NCBI GenBank assembly: GCA_030017555.1
Contig: JASEIC010000005.1
Coordinates: forward strand, 1-40,965
Direction of reading: 5' to 3'
Length of the DNA: 40,965 nucleotides
DNA from: Patescibacteria group bacterium
GTDB taxonomy: Bacteria; Patescibacteriota; Minisyncoccia; UBA6257; GWB1-50-10
In this document: positions 14,272-21,297 of the stretch, in pieces
Numbering within the stretch: the first letter of the stretch is position 1
How the letters are laid out: the number at the start of each line of letters is the position of its first letter
The notes under the pieces: model-generated
Databases searched by the model: none
What the model was told of the DNA's origin: nothing
The model's input: only the letters and a program-made list of their open reading frames with translations
Translations under genes and position numbers: made by a program

Positions 14272-15204
14272 TTAAATTGCCGATGATGAAATATTCGGCG
14301 CGGGCATCGGTGATTTTGAAGATTTCCGCGCGAATAAAACAAACAATATTATCCCCAAAACATAAAGAGCGGCGCTTATCGCGTCATTTAAACTAAAAAC
14401 TTTTGTTATAAAAATTGCCGAAAGAACATTAGTAACAAGCGTAGCAGGTACAAGCAGGGTAGCAACATAAGTGGCTGGCGCATATTTTAAAGCTCCATAC
14501 CAAAAACTGACAAAACCGAAAAGCAAAAAGCTCGTAAGAATCGTCCATCCCCACTGTGATTCATTTAAGTTCAAATTAAAAACTGCGGCGCCGTCTCTTG
14601 CTAGCAAAAACGCAAAAAGAATTAATGAACCCAAAATCATACGGTTTGCGGCAACAGTTGTGCTTGAAAATTCCTGCAATGCTTTTTTGGCAATAATGTT
14701 TTCAATTGCCCATAAAATAGTTGCGCCGATTATCATAAATTCTCCGGTATTAAATTTAAATCCGGTAAATCCGCCGATAAAAAAATTAGCGGCAAAAATT
14801 ATTGTTGCGCCGAGAATTTGTAATTTGGATAAACGTTCTTTCAAAAACGGATAAGCAAAAATAAAAACCCAAAGAAAGAGAGTTTTATGGATTAAGGAAG
14901 CGTTAATGGCGTTTGTTTGGGTTAAGCCGCTAAAGAACAGAGCAAAGGGCAATGAGCCGCCGACAACGCCGATTAAAATTAATTTAGTGATGTTTTTTTT
15001 TGAAGCGTTTTTTATTTCTGCCCATTTTTTCGTGATAAGAAAAATACCGAGGAGTAAAAACGCGACAATTGAATTTTTAAATGTGGTAAAGACAATCGGA
15101 TCTTTTACGGCTGTTACGGCGATTTTAGTTAGAAAATTGTTTGTACCGGAAATTAGCGCCGCTGAAAGCGCAAAAATCGTCGGGAATATTAATTTTTTAT
15201 TCAT
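14272..15204 (-). CDS. DMT-superfamily (EamA-like) permease
   Basis: A 310-aa membrane protein with about ten hydrophobic helices arranged as two five-helix EamA repeats (roughly 5-145 and 150-295), the hallmark of drug/metabolite transporters. A proline-containing YPFLKERLSKLQILG at the first repeat end and FSLNDAISAALYVLG near the second are typical. Substrates in this family range from amino acids to nucleotide sugars and cannot be predicted here. The gene lies 23 bp downstream of obgE and 9 bp upstream of the HypC-like gene, apparently in one transcript. No functional link to hydrogenase is evident. Confidence 0.88.
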   Translation of the reverse strand: MNKKLIFPTIFALSAALISGTNNFLTKIAVTAVKDPIVFTTFKNSIVAFLLLGIFLITKKWAEIKNASKKNITKLILIGVVGGSLPFALFFSGLTQTNAINASLIHKTLFLWVFIFAYPFLKERLSKLQILGATIIFAANFFIGGFTGFKFNTGEFMIIGATILWAIENIIAKKALQEFSSTTVAANRMILGSLILFAFLLARDGAAVFNLNLNESQWGWTILTSFLLFGFVSFWYGALKYAPATYVATLLVPATLVTNVLSAIFITKVFSLNDAISAALYVLGIILFVLFARKSSKSPMPAPNISSSAI

Positions 15205-15227
15205 TTATTTATTATAACTATTTTTAT

Positions 15228-16250
15228 TTAGGCATCCAAACGTCTTTTGGCCGGGTGCTTGGCGGTTGACGTTTGATTTCCTTGGCTAATTTTTTGGGCT
15301 TTAATTTCATTTAAGATTTTCTCGGCATTTTTCAAACTATCTAAATCGTAAATTGAAATTGAAGTTGCATCAGAATTTATTTTTTTGAGAGTCTTTAATT
15401 TTTCTTTAAGGTTTTTTTCGGTTATTAAATCGTTTTTAGTAAGGAAAAGATATTCCGGTTTTTTAAGAAGCGTTTTATTATAAAGACCGAGCTCTTTTCT
15501 AATTATTTCATAATCTTTTTTAGGGTTAGGGGATTCTGCTGAAATAAAATGAAAAATAATATGAGTTCGTTCAATATGGCGTAAAAATTTAATGCCTAAA
15601 CCACGACCGTCGGACGATCCTTCAATCAGGCCGGGAATATCAGCCAAAATAAGTTCATAATAAACTCCTAAATTCGGTTCAAGCGTGGTAAATGGATAGT
15701 TTGCCACCTTGCTTTTTGCATTGGAAACGTGATTTAAAAAACTAGATTTGCCAACATTTGGTAATCCAACAAAACCGATGTCAGCAATAAGTTTAAGTTC
15801 TAATCTTAAATCAAAATTTTCACCGGGCAAACCCGGTTGAAATTCTTTCGGCGATGTATTAGTTGATGATCGAAAATGAAAATTGCCTTTTCCGCCCCTG
15901 CCGCCCCTTGCAATTAAAACGCATTCTCCGATTTTTGTAATTTCAACATCAGTATTATTTGTCAGATTATGAATTACAGTTCCGACTGGCAGTTTTAAAG
16001 TTAAATCTTTGCCGTTATGACCGTCTCGAAACTGACCTCGGCCATCAAAACCGTTTTCCGCAACTAAAACCTTTTTAAAGCGGAATTGATTTAAAGCGCT
16101 TAAATCAGATACGCCTTCACCATAAATATTGCCGCCATTGCCGCCGGTTGCGCCAGCCGGACCAAGACTCATTAAATTTTTATTAAAAGCTACCGCGCCT
16201 TTGCCGCCGTTACCCGCAGAAATTTTTATTGCGACGTCATCAATAAGCAT
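15228..16250 (-). CDS. obgE: Obg family GTPase
   Basis: Ribosome-associated GTPase of the Obg/CgtA family, acting in 50S assembly and growth control. Of 340 aa, residues 1-155 form the glycine-rich Obg fold (PAGATGGNGGNI, RGGRGGKGN). The G domain has G1 GLPNVGKSS (162-170), a switch with NYPFTTLEPNLG, G3 DIPG (204-207) and G4 as TKND in place of NKxD. No OCT domain follows; the protein ends in a short basic tail. It is the first gene of a minus-strand operon with the permease, HypC-like and peptidase genes. A -10-like TATACA on the minus strand (16265-16260) predicts a nearly leaderless mRNA. Confidence 0.95.
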   Translation of the reverse strand: MLIDDVAIKISAGNGGKGAVAFNKNLMSLGPAGATGGNGGNIYGEGVSDLSALNQFRFKKVLVAENGFDGRGQFRDGHNGKDLTLKLPVGTVIHNLTNNTDVEITKIGECVLIARGGRGGKGNFHFRSSTNTSPKEFQPGLPGENFDLRLELKLIADIGFVGLPNVGKSSFLNHVSNAKSKVANYPFTTLEPNLGVYYELILADIPGLIEGSSDGRGLGIKFLRHIERTHIIFHFISAESPNPKKDYEIIRKELGLYNKTLLKKPEYLFLTKNDLITEKNLKEKLKTLKKINSDATSISIYDLDSLKNAEKILNEIKAQKISQGNQTSTAKHPAKRRLDA

Positions 16251-16304
16251 ATATTCAATTGTATAGTATCTAAACTTTGAATTAAATCAGATGATCTAAA
16301 GCAC

Positions 16305-16334
16305 TTGACGGTTTATTAATTTAAGGTGTAAACT
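16305..16334 (+). promoter_or_regulatory. Promoter for the hypothetical gene at 16381
   Basis: TTGACG at 16305-16310, an 18-bp spacer and TAAACT at 16329-16334. The sequence TAAACTAACGT found here recurs at 28292-28302 ahead of the L,D-transpeptidase gene. Confidence 0.6.
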
Positions 16335-16380
16335 AACGTTAGTAATTTTTAATTAAGCTTTAGAAAATAAAGGAGTTGTT

Positions 16381-16815
16381 ATGATCCATGAATTTTTTGC
16401 AGTGACAATAACATCTATTTATCAAGTTCATGATACGGCTGATAATGGTTTACCTTTAGTTCAAAAAATTGCTGCTGATAAAGATAGTGTTGTTTCTTTG
16501 GGTCAAAAATTAGAAACCGGTGCCATGGTAGCGATTACAAAACTTTTAATTACGTACATTCCAGAAGGTGGAGGTTTGACTTCGTTTGAGCGAAGAATTG
16601 AAATGGTTAATTCCGGATATTTTTGTGGTAATACCTCATATATTGTTGCGCTCTTTAAAACAGCAGAAGAAGCGCAAGAGTGTTTTAAAAATAAAGACAG
16701 AAAACCTTGTGATTCGCGATGGATTACACAAACAAAAGCTATTTTAAAAGAAATCGGCGATGATCATCCTGTTTTTTATGTTTGTAAAGATCTAAGATTC
16801 GGTTTATTGTCATAA
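16381..16815 (+). CDS. Hypothetical protein with strong expression signals
   Basis: A 144-aa soluble protein of no family known to me. It mixes short strands and helices and has four cysteines (near 78, 95, 104 and 134); no motif is recognisable. Signals are clear: a TTGACG-18-TAAACT promoter, a strong Shine-Dalgarno AAAGGAG (16369-16375) five bases before the ATG, and a terminator 13 bp after the stop. It is a single-gene transcript between the divergent obgE operon and typA. In a genome where most starts lack Shine-Dalgarno sites, this suggests a well-expressed protein. Confidence 0.78.
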   Translation: MIHEFFAVTITSIYQVHDTADNGLPLVQKIAADKDSVVSLGQKLETGAMVAITKLLITYIPEGGGLTSFERRIEMVNSGYFCGNTSYIVALFKTAEEAQECFKNKDRKPCDSRWITQTKAILKEIGDDHPVFYVCKDLRFGLLS

Positions 16816-16828
16816 TATTTATATTTTT

Positions 16829-16854
16829 ACGCCCTTTCAATCGGGCGTTTTTTA
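16829..16854 (+). terminator. Rho-independent terminator
   Basis: ACGCCC (16829-16834) pairs with GGGCGT (16843-16848) across an 8-nt loop and is followed by a T run. It ends the gene at 16381-16815. Confidence 0.85.
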
Positions 16855-16868
16855 TTAGAATTGCACAT

Positions 16869-16897
16869 TTGAATTTTTATTAGATTTAATGTATGAT
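16869..16897 (+). promoter_or_regulatory. Promoter of typA
   Basis: TTGAAT (16869-16874), a 17-bp spacer and TATGAT (16892-16897) with TG adjacent. The leader of about 40 nt contains a small GC-rich hairpin (GCCC 16916-16919 with GGGC 16925-16928) followed by ATTTTTATTT, which could act as a weak attenuator, but no Shine-Dalgarno site. Confidence 0.6.
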
Positions 16898-16944
16898 TTT
16901 TCTATCTGATAAGAAGCCCCGGCCGGGCATTTTTATTTATTACT

Positions 16945-18792
16945 ATGGAATTAAGAAATATCGCCATTATCGCGCACGTTGACCATGGAAAAACAACGCT
17001 TGTTGATGCTTTATTAAAGCAATCTTCAAACTTCAGGTTAAAAATTGATGCGCCAAAAGAACTGATTATGGATTCAAACGAACTTGAGCGGGAACGGGGG
17101 ATTACGATTTTTTCAAAAAACGCCGCGGTTAAATATAATAATGTTAAAATTAACATTGTTGATACGCCCGGCCACGCTGATTTTGGCGGTGAAGTTGAAC
17201 GAATTATGCGCATGGTTGATGGCGTGCTTCTTCTTGTTGACGCCAAAGAAGGGCCAATGCCCCAGACAAAATTCGTTTTAAGAAAAGCAATCCAGACCGG
17301 GCATAAAATAATAGTTGTCATCAGTAAAATCGATAAACCCGATGCTCGTCCCGAATGGGTTTTAAACGCCACTTATGATTTATTTTTTGAACTTGGCGCA
17401 ACCGAAGATCAAATTGAATTTCCGGTTGTCTACGCGGCAGCTACTTATGGCAAAGCCGGATTAACTAAAAATTTGGATTCAATGGAAGATATAAAACCGA
17501 TTTTCGAAACGATTATCAATTATATTCCGAAGCCGAAAATAGACGATACCAAACCAATGCAAATGCTCACTGTTAATTTGGTTTATGACAATTACAAAGG
17601 AAGAATTGCCGTGGGACGGCTTTATTCGGGAGTACTTAAAAAAGGAATGAACGTGGCTCATATTAATCGGGATAAAGAAATTAAAAAAGCCGAGTTAAGC
17701 GCGGTAATGCTTTTTGACGGCTTAAACCGGATTGATGTCGAAGAAGCCCGCGCTGGCGATGTTGTCGCTTTAGCCGGCATTTCGGATATTACCATTGGTG
17801 AAACAATTGCCGATATTGAAAATCCAATTGCCTTACCGGTAATAAAAATTGATGAACCGACCATTAAAATGGTTTTGGGCGTAAATACTTCGCCTTTCAA
17901 AGGCAAGGAAGGGCAATATACAACTTCAAGAAATTTAAAAGAACGATTGGAGCAAGAACTTGAAACTGATGTTGCTTTGACAGTGCAAGTAACCGAAACA
18001 ACGGATCGGTGGATTGTGTCCGGACGCGGCGAGCTGCACCTCTCAATTCTAATTGAGAAAATGCGTCGAGAAGGATATGAGCTTGAAATTTCAAAACCGC
18101 AGGTCATTTTCAAAGAAAACCCTTCGACAGGCTCAGGGCAGGAGCGGAAACTGGAACCAATTGAATTAGTATCAATTGAAGTGCCCGAAGCATATTCCGG
18201 AACAGTCATTGAAATAATGGGAAAGCGCCTAGGAGTTATGCGAGATATGCGGCTCGACCGAAACATCGCGCTTATGGATTTTGCCATACCTACGCGCGGA
18301 CTTATCGGCATCCGCGACAAATTTATGACTGTCACCAAAGGAACAGGCATTATAAACAGTATTTTTCTCGGTTACGAAGAATATAAAGGAGATATGGCGA
18401 CGCTCGCGCACGGCTCTATTATTGCGACCGAAGGAGGAACTAGCAATACATATGGATTAATTACCGCGCAGGGAAGAGGCGTGCTTTTTATCGGACCGGG
18501 CGTGCCGGTTTATGAAGGCATGGTCGTTGGCGAAAATGCGAAAGACGGCGACGTCTCGGTGCATGCGTGCCGGGCAAAAGAACTTACTAATTTTCGTTCG
18601 CGCAATGAAGGCGTGCAAGAACGTTTAGAAACGCCGCTAAACCTTTCTTTAGAAGACGCGCTTGATTATATTGGCGACGACGAACTTGTGGAAATAACTC
18701 CGAAAAGCATCAGGATAAGAAAAATGTTTTTAACTGAAAACGAAAGAAAAAGATCAAAACGCGACCAAAAAATTGGACCGTTGACAAAATAA
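16945..18792 (+). CDS. typA: Translational GTPase TypA/BipA
   Basis: EF-G-like ribosome-binding GTPase involved in stress and cold adaptation and 50S assembly. The 615-aa product has the full domain set. The G domain has G1 AHVDHGKT (10-17), RGITI (51-55), DTPGH (73-77) and G4 SKID (127-130, Ser for the usual Asn). EF-G-like beta and alpha/beta domains follow, then the BipA-specific C-terminal domain. Residues 393-399 (PSTGSGQ) are an insertion where family members read straight from VIFKE to the KxEP segment. It is encoded by a dispersed repeat (18121-18142) that keeps the frame open. The start has no Shine-Dalgarno site. Confidence 0.95.
   Translation: MELRNIAIIAHVDHGKTTLVDALLKQSSNFRLKIDAPKELIMDSNELERERGITIFSKNAAVKYNNVKINIVDTPGHADFGGEVERIMRMVDGVLLLVDAKEGPMPQTKFVLRKAIQTGHKIIVVISKIDKPDARPEWVLNATYDLFFELGATEDQIEFPVVYAAATYGKAGLTKNLDSMEDIKPIFETIINYIPKPKIDDTKPMQMLTVNLVYDNYKGRIAVGRLYSGVLKKGMNVAHINRDKEIKKAELSAVMLFDGLNRIDVEEARAGDVVALAGISDITIGETIADIENPIALPVIKIDEPTIKMVLGVNTSPFKGKEGQYTTSRNLKERLEQELETDVALTVQVTETTDRWIVSGRGELHLSILIEKMRREGYELEISKPQVIFKENPSTGSGQERKLEPIELVSIEVPEAYSGTVIEIMGKRLGVMRDMRLDRNIALMDFAIPTRGLIGIRDKFMTVTKGTGIINSIFLGYEEYKGDMATLAHGSIIATEGGTSNTYGLITAQGRGVLFIGPGVPVYEGMVVGENAKDGDVSVHACRAKELTNFRSRNEGVQERLETPLNLSLEDALDYIGDDELVEITPKSIRIRKMFLTENERKRSKRDQKIGPLTK
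18121..18142 (+). repeat. Dispersed short repeat inserted in frame in typA
   Basis: CCTTCGACAGGCTCAGGGC and three more bases match the TTCGA(C/T)A..CTCA..GCAGG pattern also seen at 19730-19751. Repeats of this type are, to my knowledge, common in Patescibacteria intergenic regions. Here the copy lies inside typA, encoding PSTGSGQ. Confidence 0.6.
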
Positions 18793-18816
18793 TATAAATA
18801 AATTAAGTTATTAAAG

Positions 18817-18825
18817 TGTTATAAT
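18817..18825 (+). promoter_or_regulatory. Extended -10 promoter of the zinc-ribbon gene
   Basis: TGTTATAAT at 18817-18825, a consensus extended -10 without a clear -35. Predicted start is near 18832, giving a leader of about 64 nt for the small gene at 18896. Confidence 0.55.
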
Positions 18826-18895
18826 AATTAACGCAGTTTCTGATAAATAAAATGCGGTAATAGTCGAAAGCCGTTGTTAAAATAAAACCCTTAAT

Positions 18896-19006
18896 ATGGC
18901 TTATAAATGTTCAGACTGTGAGAATGTTTCCAATCAGGCAGGAAATTGTCCGCAGTGTAATGTTCCAATGGTAAAAGTAAAAGAAGAGGAAGCCGCCGAG
19001 CTTTAA
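18896..19006 (+). CDS. 36-aa zinc-ribbon protein
   Basis: A short gene encoding 36 residues with two CxxC pairs, KCSDC (Cys5, Cys8) and NCPQC (Cys18, Cys21), which should bind one zinc or iron ion in a rubredoxin/zinc-ribbon knuckle. An acidic tail ends the protein. Free-standing zinc ribbons of this size occur in reduced genomes; no specific role is assignable. The regular CxxC spacing and the consensus extended -10 upstream argue that it is a real gene. The ATG lacks a Shine-Dalgarno site, like most starts here. Confidence 0.65.
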   Translation: MAYKCSDCENVSNQAGNCPQCNVPMVKVKEEEAAEL

Positions 19007-19094
19007 GAGACAACGGGGGCAGAGCCCATCACAGAGTAATAATTTAGTTTTGTATAAAAAAGGTCGCAATTTTTAACCGAACAAAACATTTATT

Positions 19095-19358
19095 ATGGCT
19101 AAAGAAGTTATAAAAAAAGACGGGACAAAAGAACCGTTTGATGCCGAAAAAATTAAAAATTCAATTGCCGCGGCTGCTCAAGGAACTGATCTTTCGGAAG
19201 AAAGAAAAAATGAAGTTGTAGAACAGGTAACAGCCACAGTAATTCAGATGGCCGAAATGAAAGAAGAAATAGAAACCTTAGAAATTAAAGAAAATATCTT
19301 GGAAAAGCTCGATGCTCTCGAACCTTCTGTTTCAGCTGCTTGGAGAAAGCATAGCTAA
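19095..19358 (+). CDS. Stand-alone ATP-cone domain protein
   Basis: An 87-aa protein consisting only of an ATP-cone, the nucleotide-sensing module normally found at the N-terminus of NrdR and class I/III ribonucleotide reductases. The start VIKKDGTKEPFDAEKIKNSI is the typical first motif, and a helical second half ends at the C-terminus with no catalytic domain attached. It may report ATP/dATP status to a partner, but none is encoded nearby. A weak -10 (TATAAA with TG, 19051-19058) precedes it, and a terminator follows at 19371. Confidence 0.85.
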   Translation: MAKEVIKKDGTKEPFDAEKIKNSIAAAAQGTDLSEERKNEVVEQVTATVIQMAEMKEEIETLEIKENILEKLDALEPSVSAAWRKHS

Positions 19359-19370
19359 GAAAGGAAAAAA

Positions 19371-19399
19371 GTGTCCCTTTAAAACGGGGCGCTTTTTAT
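19371..19399 (+). terminator. Terminator after the ATP-cone gene
   Basis: GTGTCCC (19371-19377) pairs with GGGGCGC (19386-19392) through five GC and two GU pairs over an 8-nt loop, followed by TTTTTATTT. Confidence 0.7.
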
Positions 19400-19488
19400 T
19401 TGAAAAAGAGAAGGGACTAATTTCTTTTGAGATGTTATACACAAGAGGGATAATCGACTAATTTATAGCGTTTTGGTAAATTGACAAT

Positions 19489-19653
19489 ATGGTCAAATTA
19501 GTGAATCAGACAATTTTTGCCGCTAAAATAAAGGGAAAAAAGCTCTATCTTTTTGGTGCGAATGACATTTGTGTCTTATTTGGGCTATCTAATGTTGCTA
19601 TGGCCTCACCTCGGAGGAAATTAAAATCGCTGAAAGGTAGATGTATAATTTAA
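19489..19653 (+). pseudogene. Remnant of an HTH/AbiEi-antitoxin-like N-terminus
   Basis: A 54-codon ORF reads FGANDICVLFGLS then RRKLKSLKGRCI. This loosely resembles the opening winged-helix segment of AbiEi-type antitoxin or regulator proteins, but the rest of such a protein is missing. An extended -10-like TGTTATACA lies near 19433-19441. The C-rich tract and dispersed repeat downstream (19655-19751) suggest decay. The gene-free stretch 19400-19770 holds nothing else that I recognise. Homology is weak; it may be a spurious ORF. Confidence 0.25.
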
Positions 19654-19729
19654 GCAACCCCCCCCGTGCCCCGAAAGAGATTTTGGAAACTAGCCAACTC
19701 TTCAATAAATTCAGAGCAGGCAAAAAAAT

Positions 19730-19751
19730 GGTTCGATAAACTCACCGCAGG
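19730..19751 (+). repeat. Dispersed TTCGA..CTCA repeat copy
   Basis: A 22-bp copy beginning GGTTCGATAAACTCACCG matches the TTCGA(C/T)A..CTCA..GCAGG pattern of the typA insertion. It lies in the non-coding stretch just upstream of the small-peptide promoter. Confidence 0.45.
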
Positions 19752-19770
19752 TTAGGAGGATTTTAAGCTA

Positions 19771-19800
19771 TTGACGAAAAGCATGGGAATGTTCTATTCT
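19771..19800 (+). promoter_or_regulatory. Promoter of the 40-aa peptide gene
   Basis: TTGACG (19771-19776), an 18-bp spacer and TATTCT (19795-19800). Predicted start is near 19807, giving a leader of about 55 nt. Confidence 0.6.
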
Positions 19801-19861
19801 AAAATTAGATCATTGATAACTCGTTAAATGTAAACAACCACAATTAAGAAAGGAAGTAATT

Positions 19862-19984
19862 ATGACTTGGAAAGAAGCTGTAGAGGAAGCGGTCAAACAG
19901 TTGACTGCCAGCGGCGCGAAATTAACCTGGTCATTGGTTAAGGCTGCAGCTAAAACAATCTTGAAAGCCGGTGGCAATAAGTGA
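19862..19984 (+). CDS. 40-aa amphipathic Trp/Lys/Ala-rich peptide
   Basis: A 40-residue ORF with a strong Shine-Dalgarno site (AAGGAAG, about 19851-19857), its own promoter and its own terminator, so it is very likely a real gene. The peptide begins MTWKEAVEEAVKQLTASGAK, has a second Trp in LTWSLVKAAAK, and is net positive in its C-terminal half. It could form one or two amphipathic helices and has no signal peptide. Size, two Trp residues and Lys/Ala content recall leaderless class II bacteriocins, small toxins or phenol-soluble-modulin-like peptides, but no exporter or immunity gene is adjacent. A structural or regulatory role is equally possible. Confidence 0.65.
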   Translation: MTWKEAVEEAVKQLTASGAKLTWSLVKAAAKTILKAGGNK

Positions 19985-20009
19985 CGCACAACAGATGTTG
20001 TATAATCTC

Positions 20010-20040
20010 AGCCCTGCATGATCATTGCGGGGCTTTTTGT
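20010..20040 (+). terminator. Terminator of the 40-aa peptide gene
   Basis: A 9-bp stem (20010-20018 with 20026-20034, one GU pair) with loop TGATCAT, followed by TTTTTGTT. Confidence 0.85.
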
Positions 20041-20127
20041 TGGATAGGGAGACAGGTAGGTGTGATTTTCGAAAATTGTTACTCTCTCTAATTCACCCGT
20101 CGGTAAAACTCAGGGTAAACGTGTCTG

Positions 20128-20152
20128 CCCGTCGTAGCTTCAAGCGAAGAAG
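20128..20152. repeat. Degenerate CGTCGTAGCTTC-type repeat
   Basis: CCGTCGTAGCTTCAAGCGAA within 20128-20152 resembles a second kind of short repeat that I have met in Patescibacteria intergenic regions, with a small CTTC-AAGC-GAAG hairpin. The rest of the 274-bp spacer 19985-20258 holds only the terminator before it and the regulator promoter after it. Confidence 0.3.
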
Positions 20153-20191
20153 AGAGAATATTGGAATGTCATGCCTATTTTCTATACTTTA

Positions 20192-20231
20192 ATTCGTGCG
20201 AATGGTAGAATAAGAAGAAATTTGGTAGAAT
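20192..20231 (+). promoter_or_regulatory. Operator-like palindrome and tandem extended -10 elements before the ArsR-like gene
   Basis: ATTCG-TG-CGAAT (20192-20203) is a palindrome running straight into TGGTAGAAT, an extended -10 (-10 hexamer 20206-20211). A second TGGTAGAAT follows 20 bp later (20223-20231). The palindrome plus -10, 23 bp in all, is repeated with one mismatch at 20529-20551. Confidence 0.6.
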
Positions 20232-20258
20232 GAATAAATAATAAGAAGTTTTGAAACT

Positions 20259-20519
20259 ATGAAAAATTTAGAAAGAATTTTAAAATCATTAGCCAATAAG
20301 CGCCGGCTCGCTATTTTAAAATATCTGAAAGAAAACAGAGAAGCGCCGGTGGGAGAAATTGCGCATGAAATCAATTTGTCTTTTAAGGCTACCTCCAAAC
20401 ATCTCGGCGTTTTATCGGCCGTTGATATAGTTGAAAAAGACCAGAGAATTCTGCAAATGTTTTATCGTCTGGTCCCAGATCAGCCCACGGCAGTCAAAAG
20501 CATTCTTAACCTTCTTTAG
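20259..20519 (+). CDS. ArsR-family winged-helix transcription regulator
   Basis: An 86-aa one-domain regulator. Residues 5-75 fit the ArsR winged helix: LKSLANKRRLAILKYLKE (helices 1-2), then the recognition region INLSFKATSKHLGVLSAVDIV and a beta wing ending in FYRLV. There are no cysteines and no metal-binding set, so it is unlikely to be a metal sensor. The same palindrome and extended -10 lie upstream of this gene and of the next one (20683). This suggests it represses itself and its neighbour. The gene ends in TAG and has at most a weak Shine-Dalgarno site. Confidence 0.85.
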   Translation: MKNLERILKSLANKRRLAILKYLKENREAPVGEIAHEINLSFKATSKHLGVLSAVDIVEKDQRILQMFYRLVPDQPTAVKSILNLL

Positions 20520-20529
20520 ACCTTCTCTA

Positions 20530-20549
20530 ATTCGCGCGAATGGTAGAAT
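20530..20549 (+). promoter_or_regulatory. Operator-like palindrome and extended -10 before the GerMN gene
   Basis: The perfect palindrome ATTCGCGCGAAT (20530-20541) overlaps TGGTAGAAT (-10 hexamer 20544-20549). It is the second copy of the element at 20192. Transcription would start near 20556, leaving a leader of about 127 nt that contains the repeat block at 20578-20660. Confidence 0.6.
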
Positions 20550-20577
20550 AATCGAAAATAATTAACTTGGCTAACCC

Positions 20578-20660
20578 TTCAGCCTATCTCAGGCCTTCGG
20601 CTCTAAGGCGTTCGTCCCGAGGACTCAGCCTCGAGGGGCTCAGGCTCGAAGAGGCAGGCA
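20578..20660. repeat. Repeat block rich in CTCAG/TTCGA motifs
   Basis: A GC-rich block unlike its surroundings, with repeated CTCAGCCTCGA and CTCAGGCTCGA units and short inverted segments (CCTCGAGG; CCCGAGG with CCTCG). It shares CTCAGG and TCGAAG words with the copies at 18121 and 21298. It lies in the leader of the gene at 20683. Confidence 0.5.
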
Positions 20661-20682
20661 AAAAAATTAGGCAAGTAAATTT

Positions 20683-21270
20683 ATGAACAAAAATAAAAAA
20701 GCCTTGACCATAATGATTGCCGTTATTGCCGTTTTAGCGCTTTGGTTTTTTATTAGATTTTTCATTGGCGGTCCTGAAGATGATTGGATTTGTGTTGATG
20801 GTGAATGGGTTAAGCACGGCAATCCCACCGCACCGATGCCAACAGTGTTGTGCGACGAAAAACCTCAAACCGAAAAGTCGGTAAAGCTGTATTATTATAA
20901 TCCCGATTTGGATAAAGACGAATTCGGAAACATCGCTTGCAGCAGGAATGGATTGGTGTCGGTAGAACGAAGAATACCGATAAGTAAAACCCCGATTCAA
21001 GATGCAATTAAACTTTTAATTACCGGCCGGCTTACCAAAGAAGAAAAATCCCAAGGCATTACTACCGAATATCCTTTGGAAGGTTTTTCTCTGAAAGGCG
21101 TTTCCTTGAAAGACGGTATTTTAACGCTCGAATTTGAAGATTTTAATTATAAGACCGGTGGAGGTTCCTGTCGGGTGGGTATATTATGGTTCCAAGTTGA
21201 GGCAACAGCAAAACAATTCTCGGAAGTTCAACAAGTTCGATTTTTGCCGGGGGAACTTTTCCAGCCATAA
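20683..21270 (+). CDS. Membrane-anchored GerMN-domain protein
   Basis: A 195-aa protein with a basic N-terminus and one membrane segment (about 8-28), then an extracytoplasmic part. Residues about 65-195 match the GerMN domain: KLYYYNPD, the PISKTPIQDAIKLLITG helix, a GRLTKEEKSQGI turn, DGILTLEFEDF, and a closing WFQVEATAKQFSEVQQVRF. GerMN occurs in spore germination protein GerM, in LpqB and in many cell-surface proteins of non-spore-formers, so a cell-envelope role is likely but unspecific. Promoter and operator match those of the ArsR-like gene upstream. No Shine-Dalgarno site is visible. Confidence 0.82.
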   Translation: MNKNKKALTIMIAVIAVLALWFFIRFFIGGPEDDWICVDGEWVKHGNPTAPMPTVLCDEKPQTEKSVKLYYYNPDLDKDEFGNIACSRNGLVSVERRIPISKTPIQDAIKLLITGRLTKEEKSQGITTEYPLEGFSLKGVSLKDGILTLEFEDFNYKTGGGSCRVGILWFQVEATAKQFSEVQQVRFLPGELFQP

Positions 21271-21297
21271 TTTTTTATTGATTTGTATATTTGCACT

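Noticed and set aside
16914-16935. GC hairpin in the typA leader as a true terminator or riboswitch.
   Set aside because: The stem is only 4 bp and the leader is too short for a known riboswitch; noted only as a possible weak attenuator.
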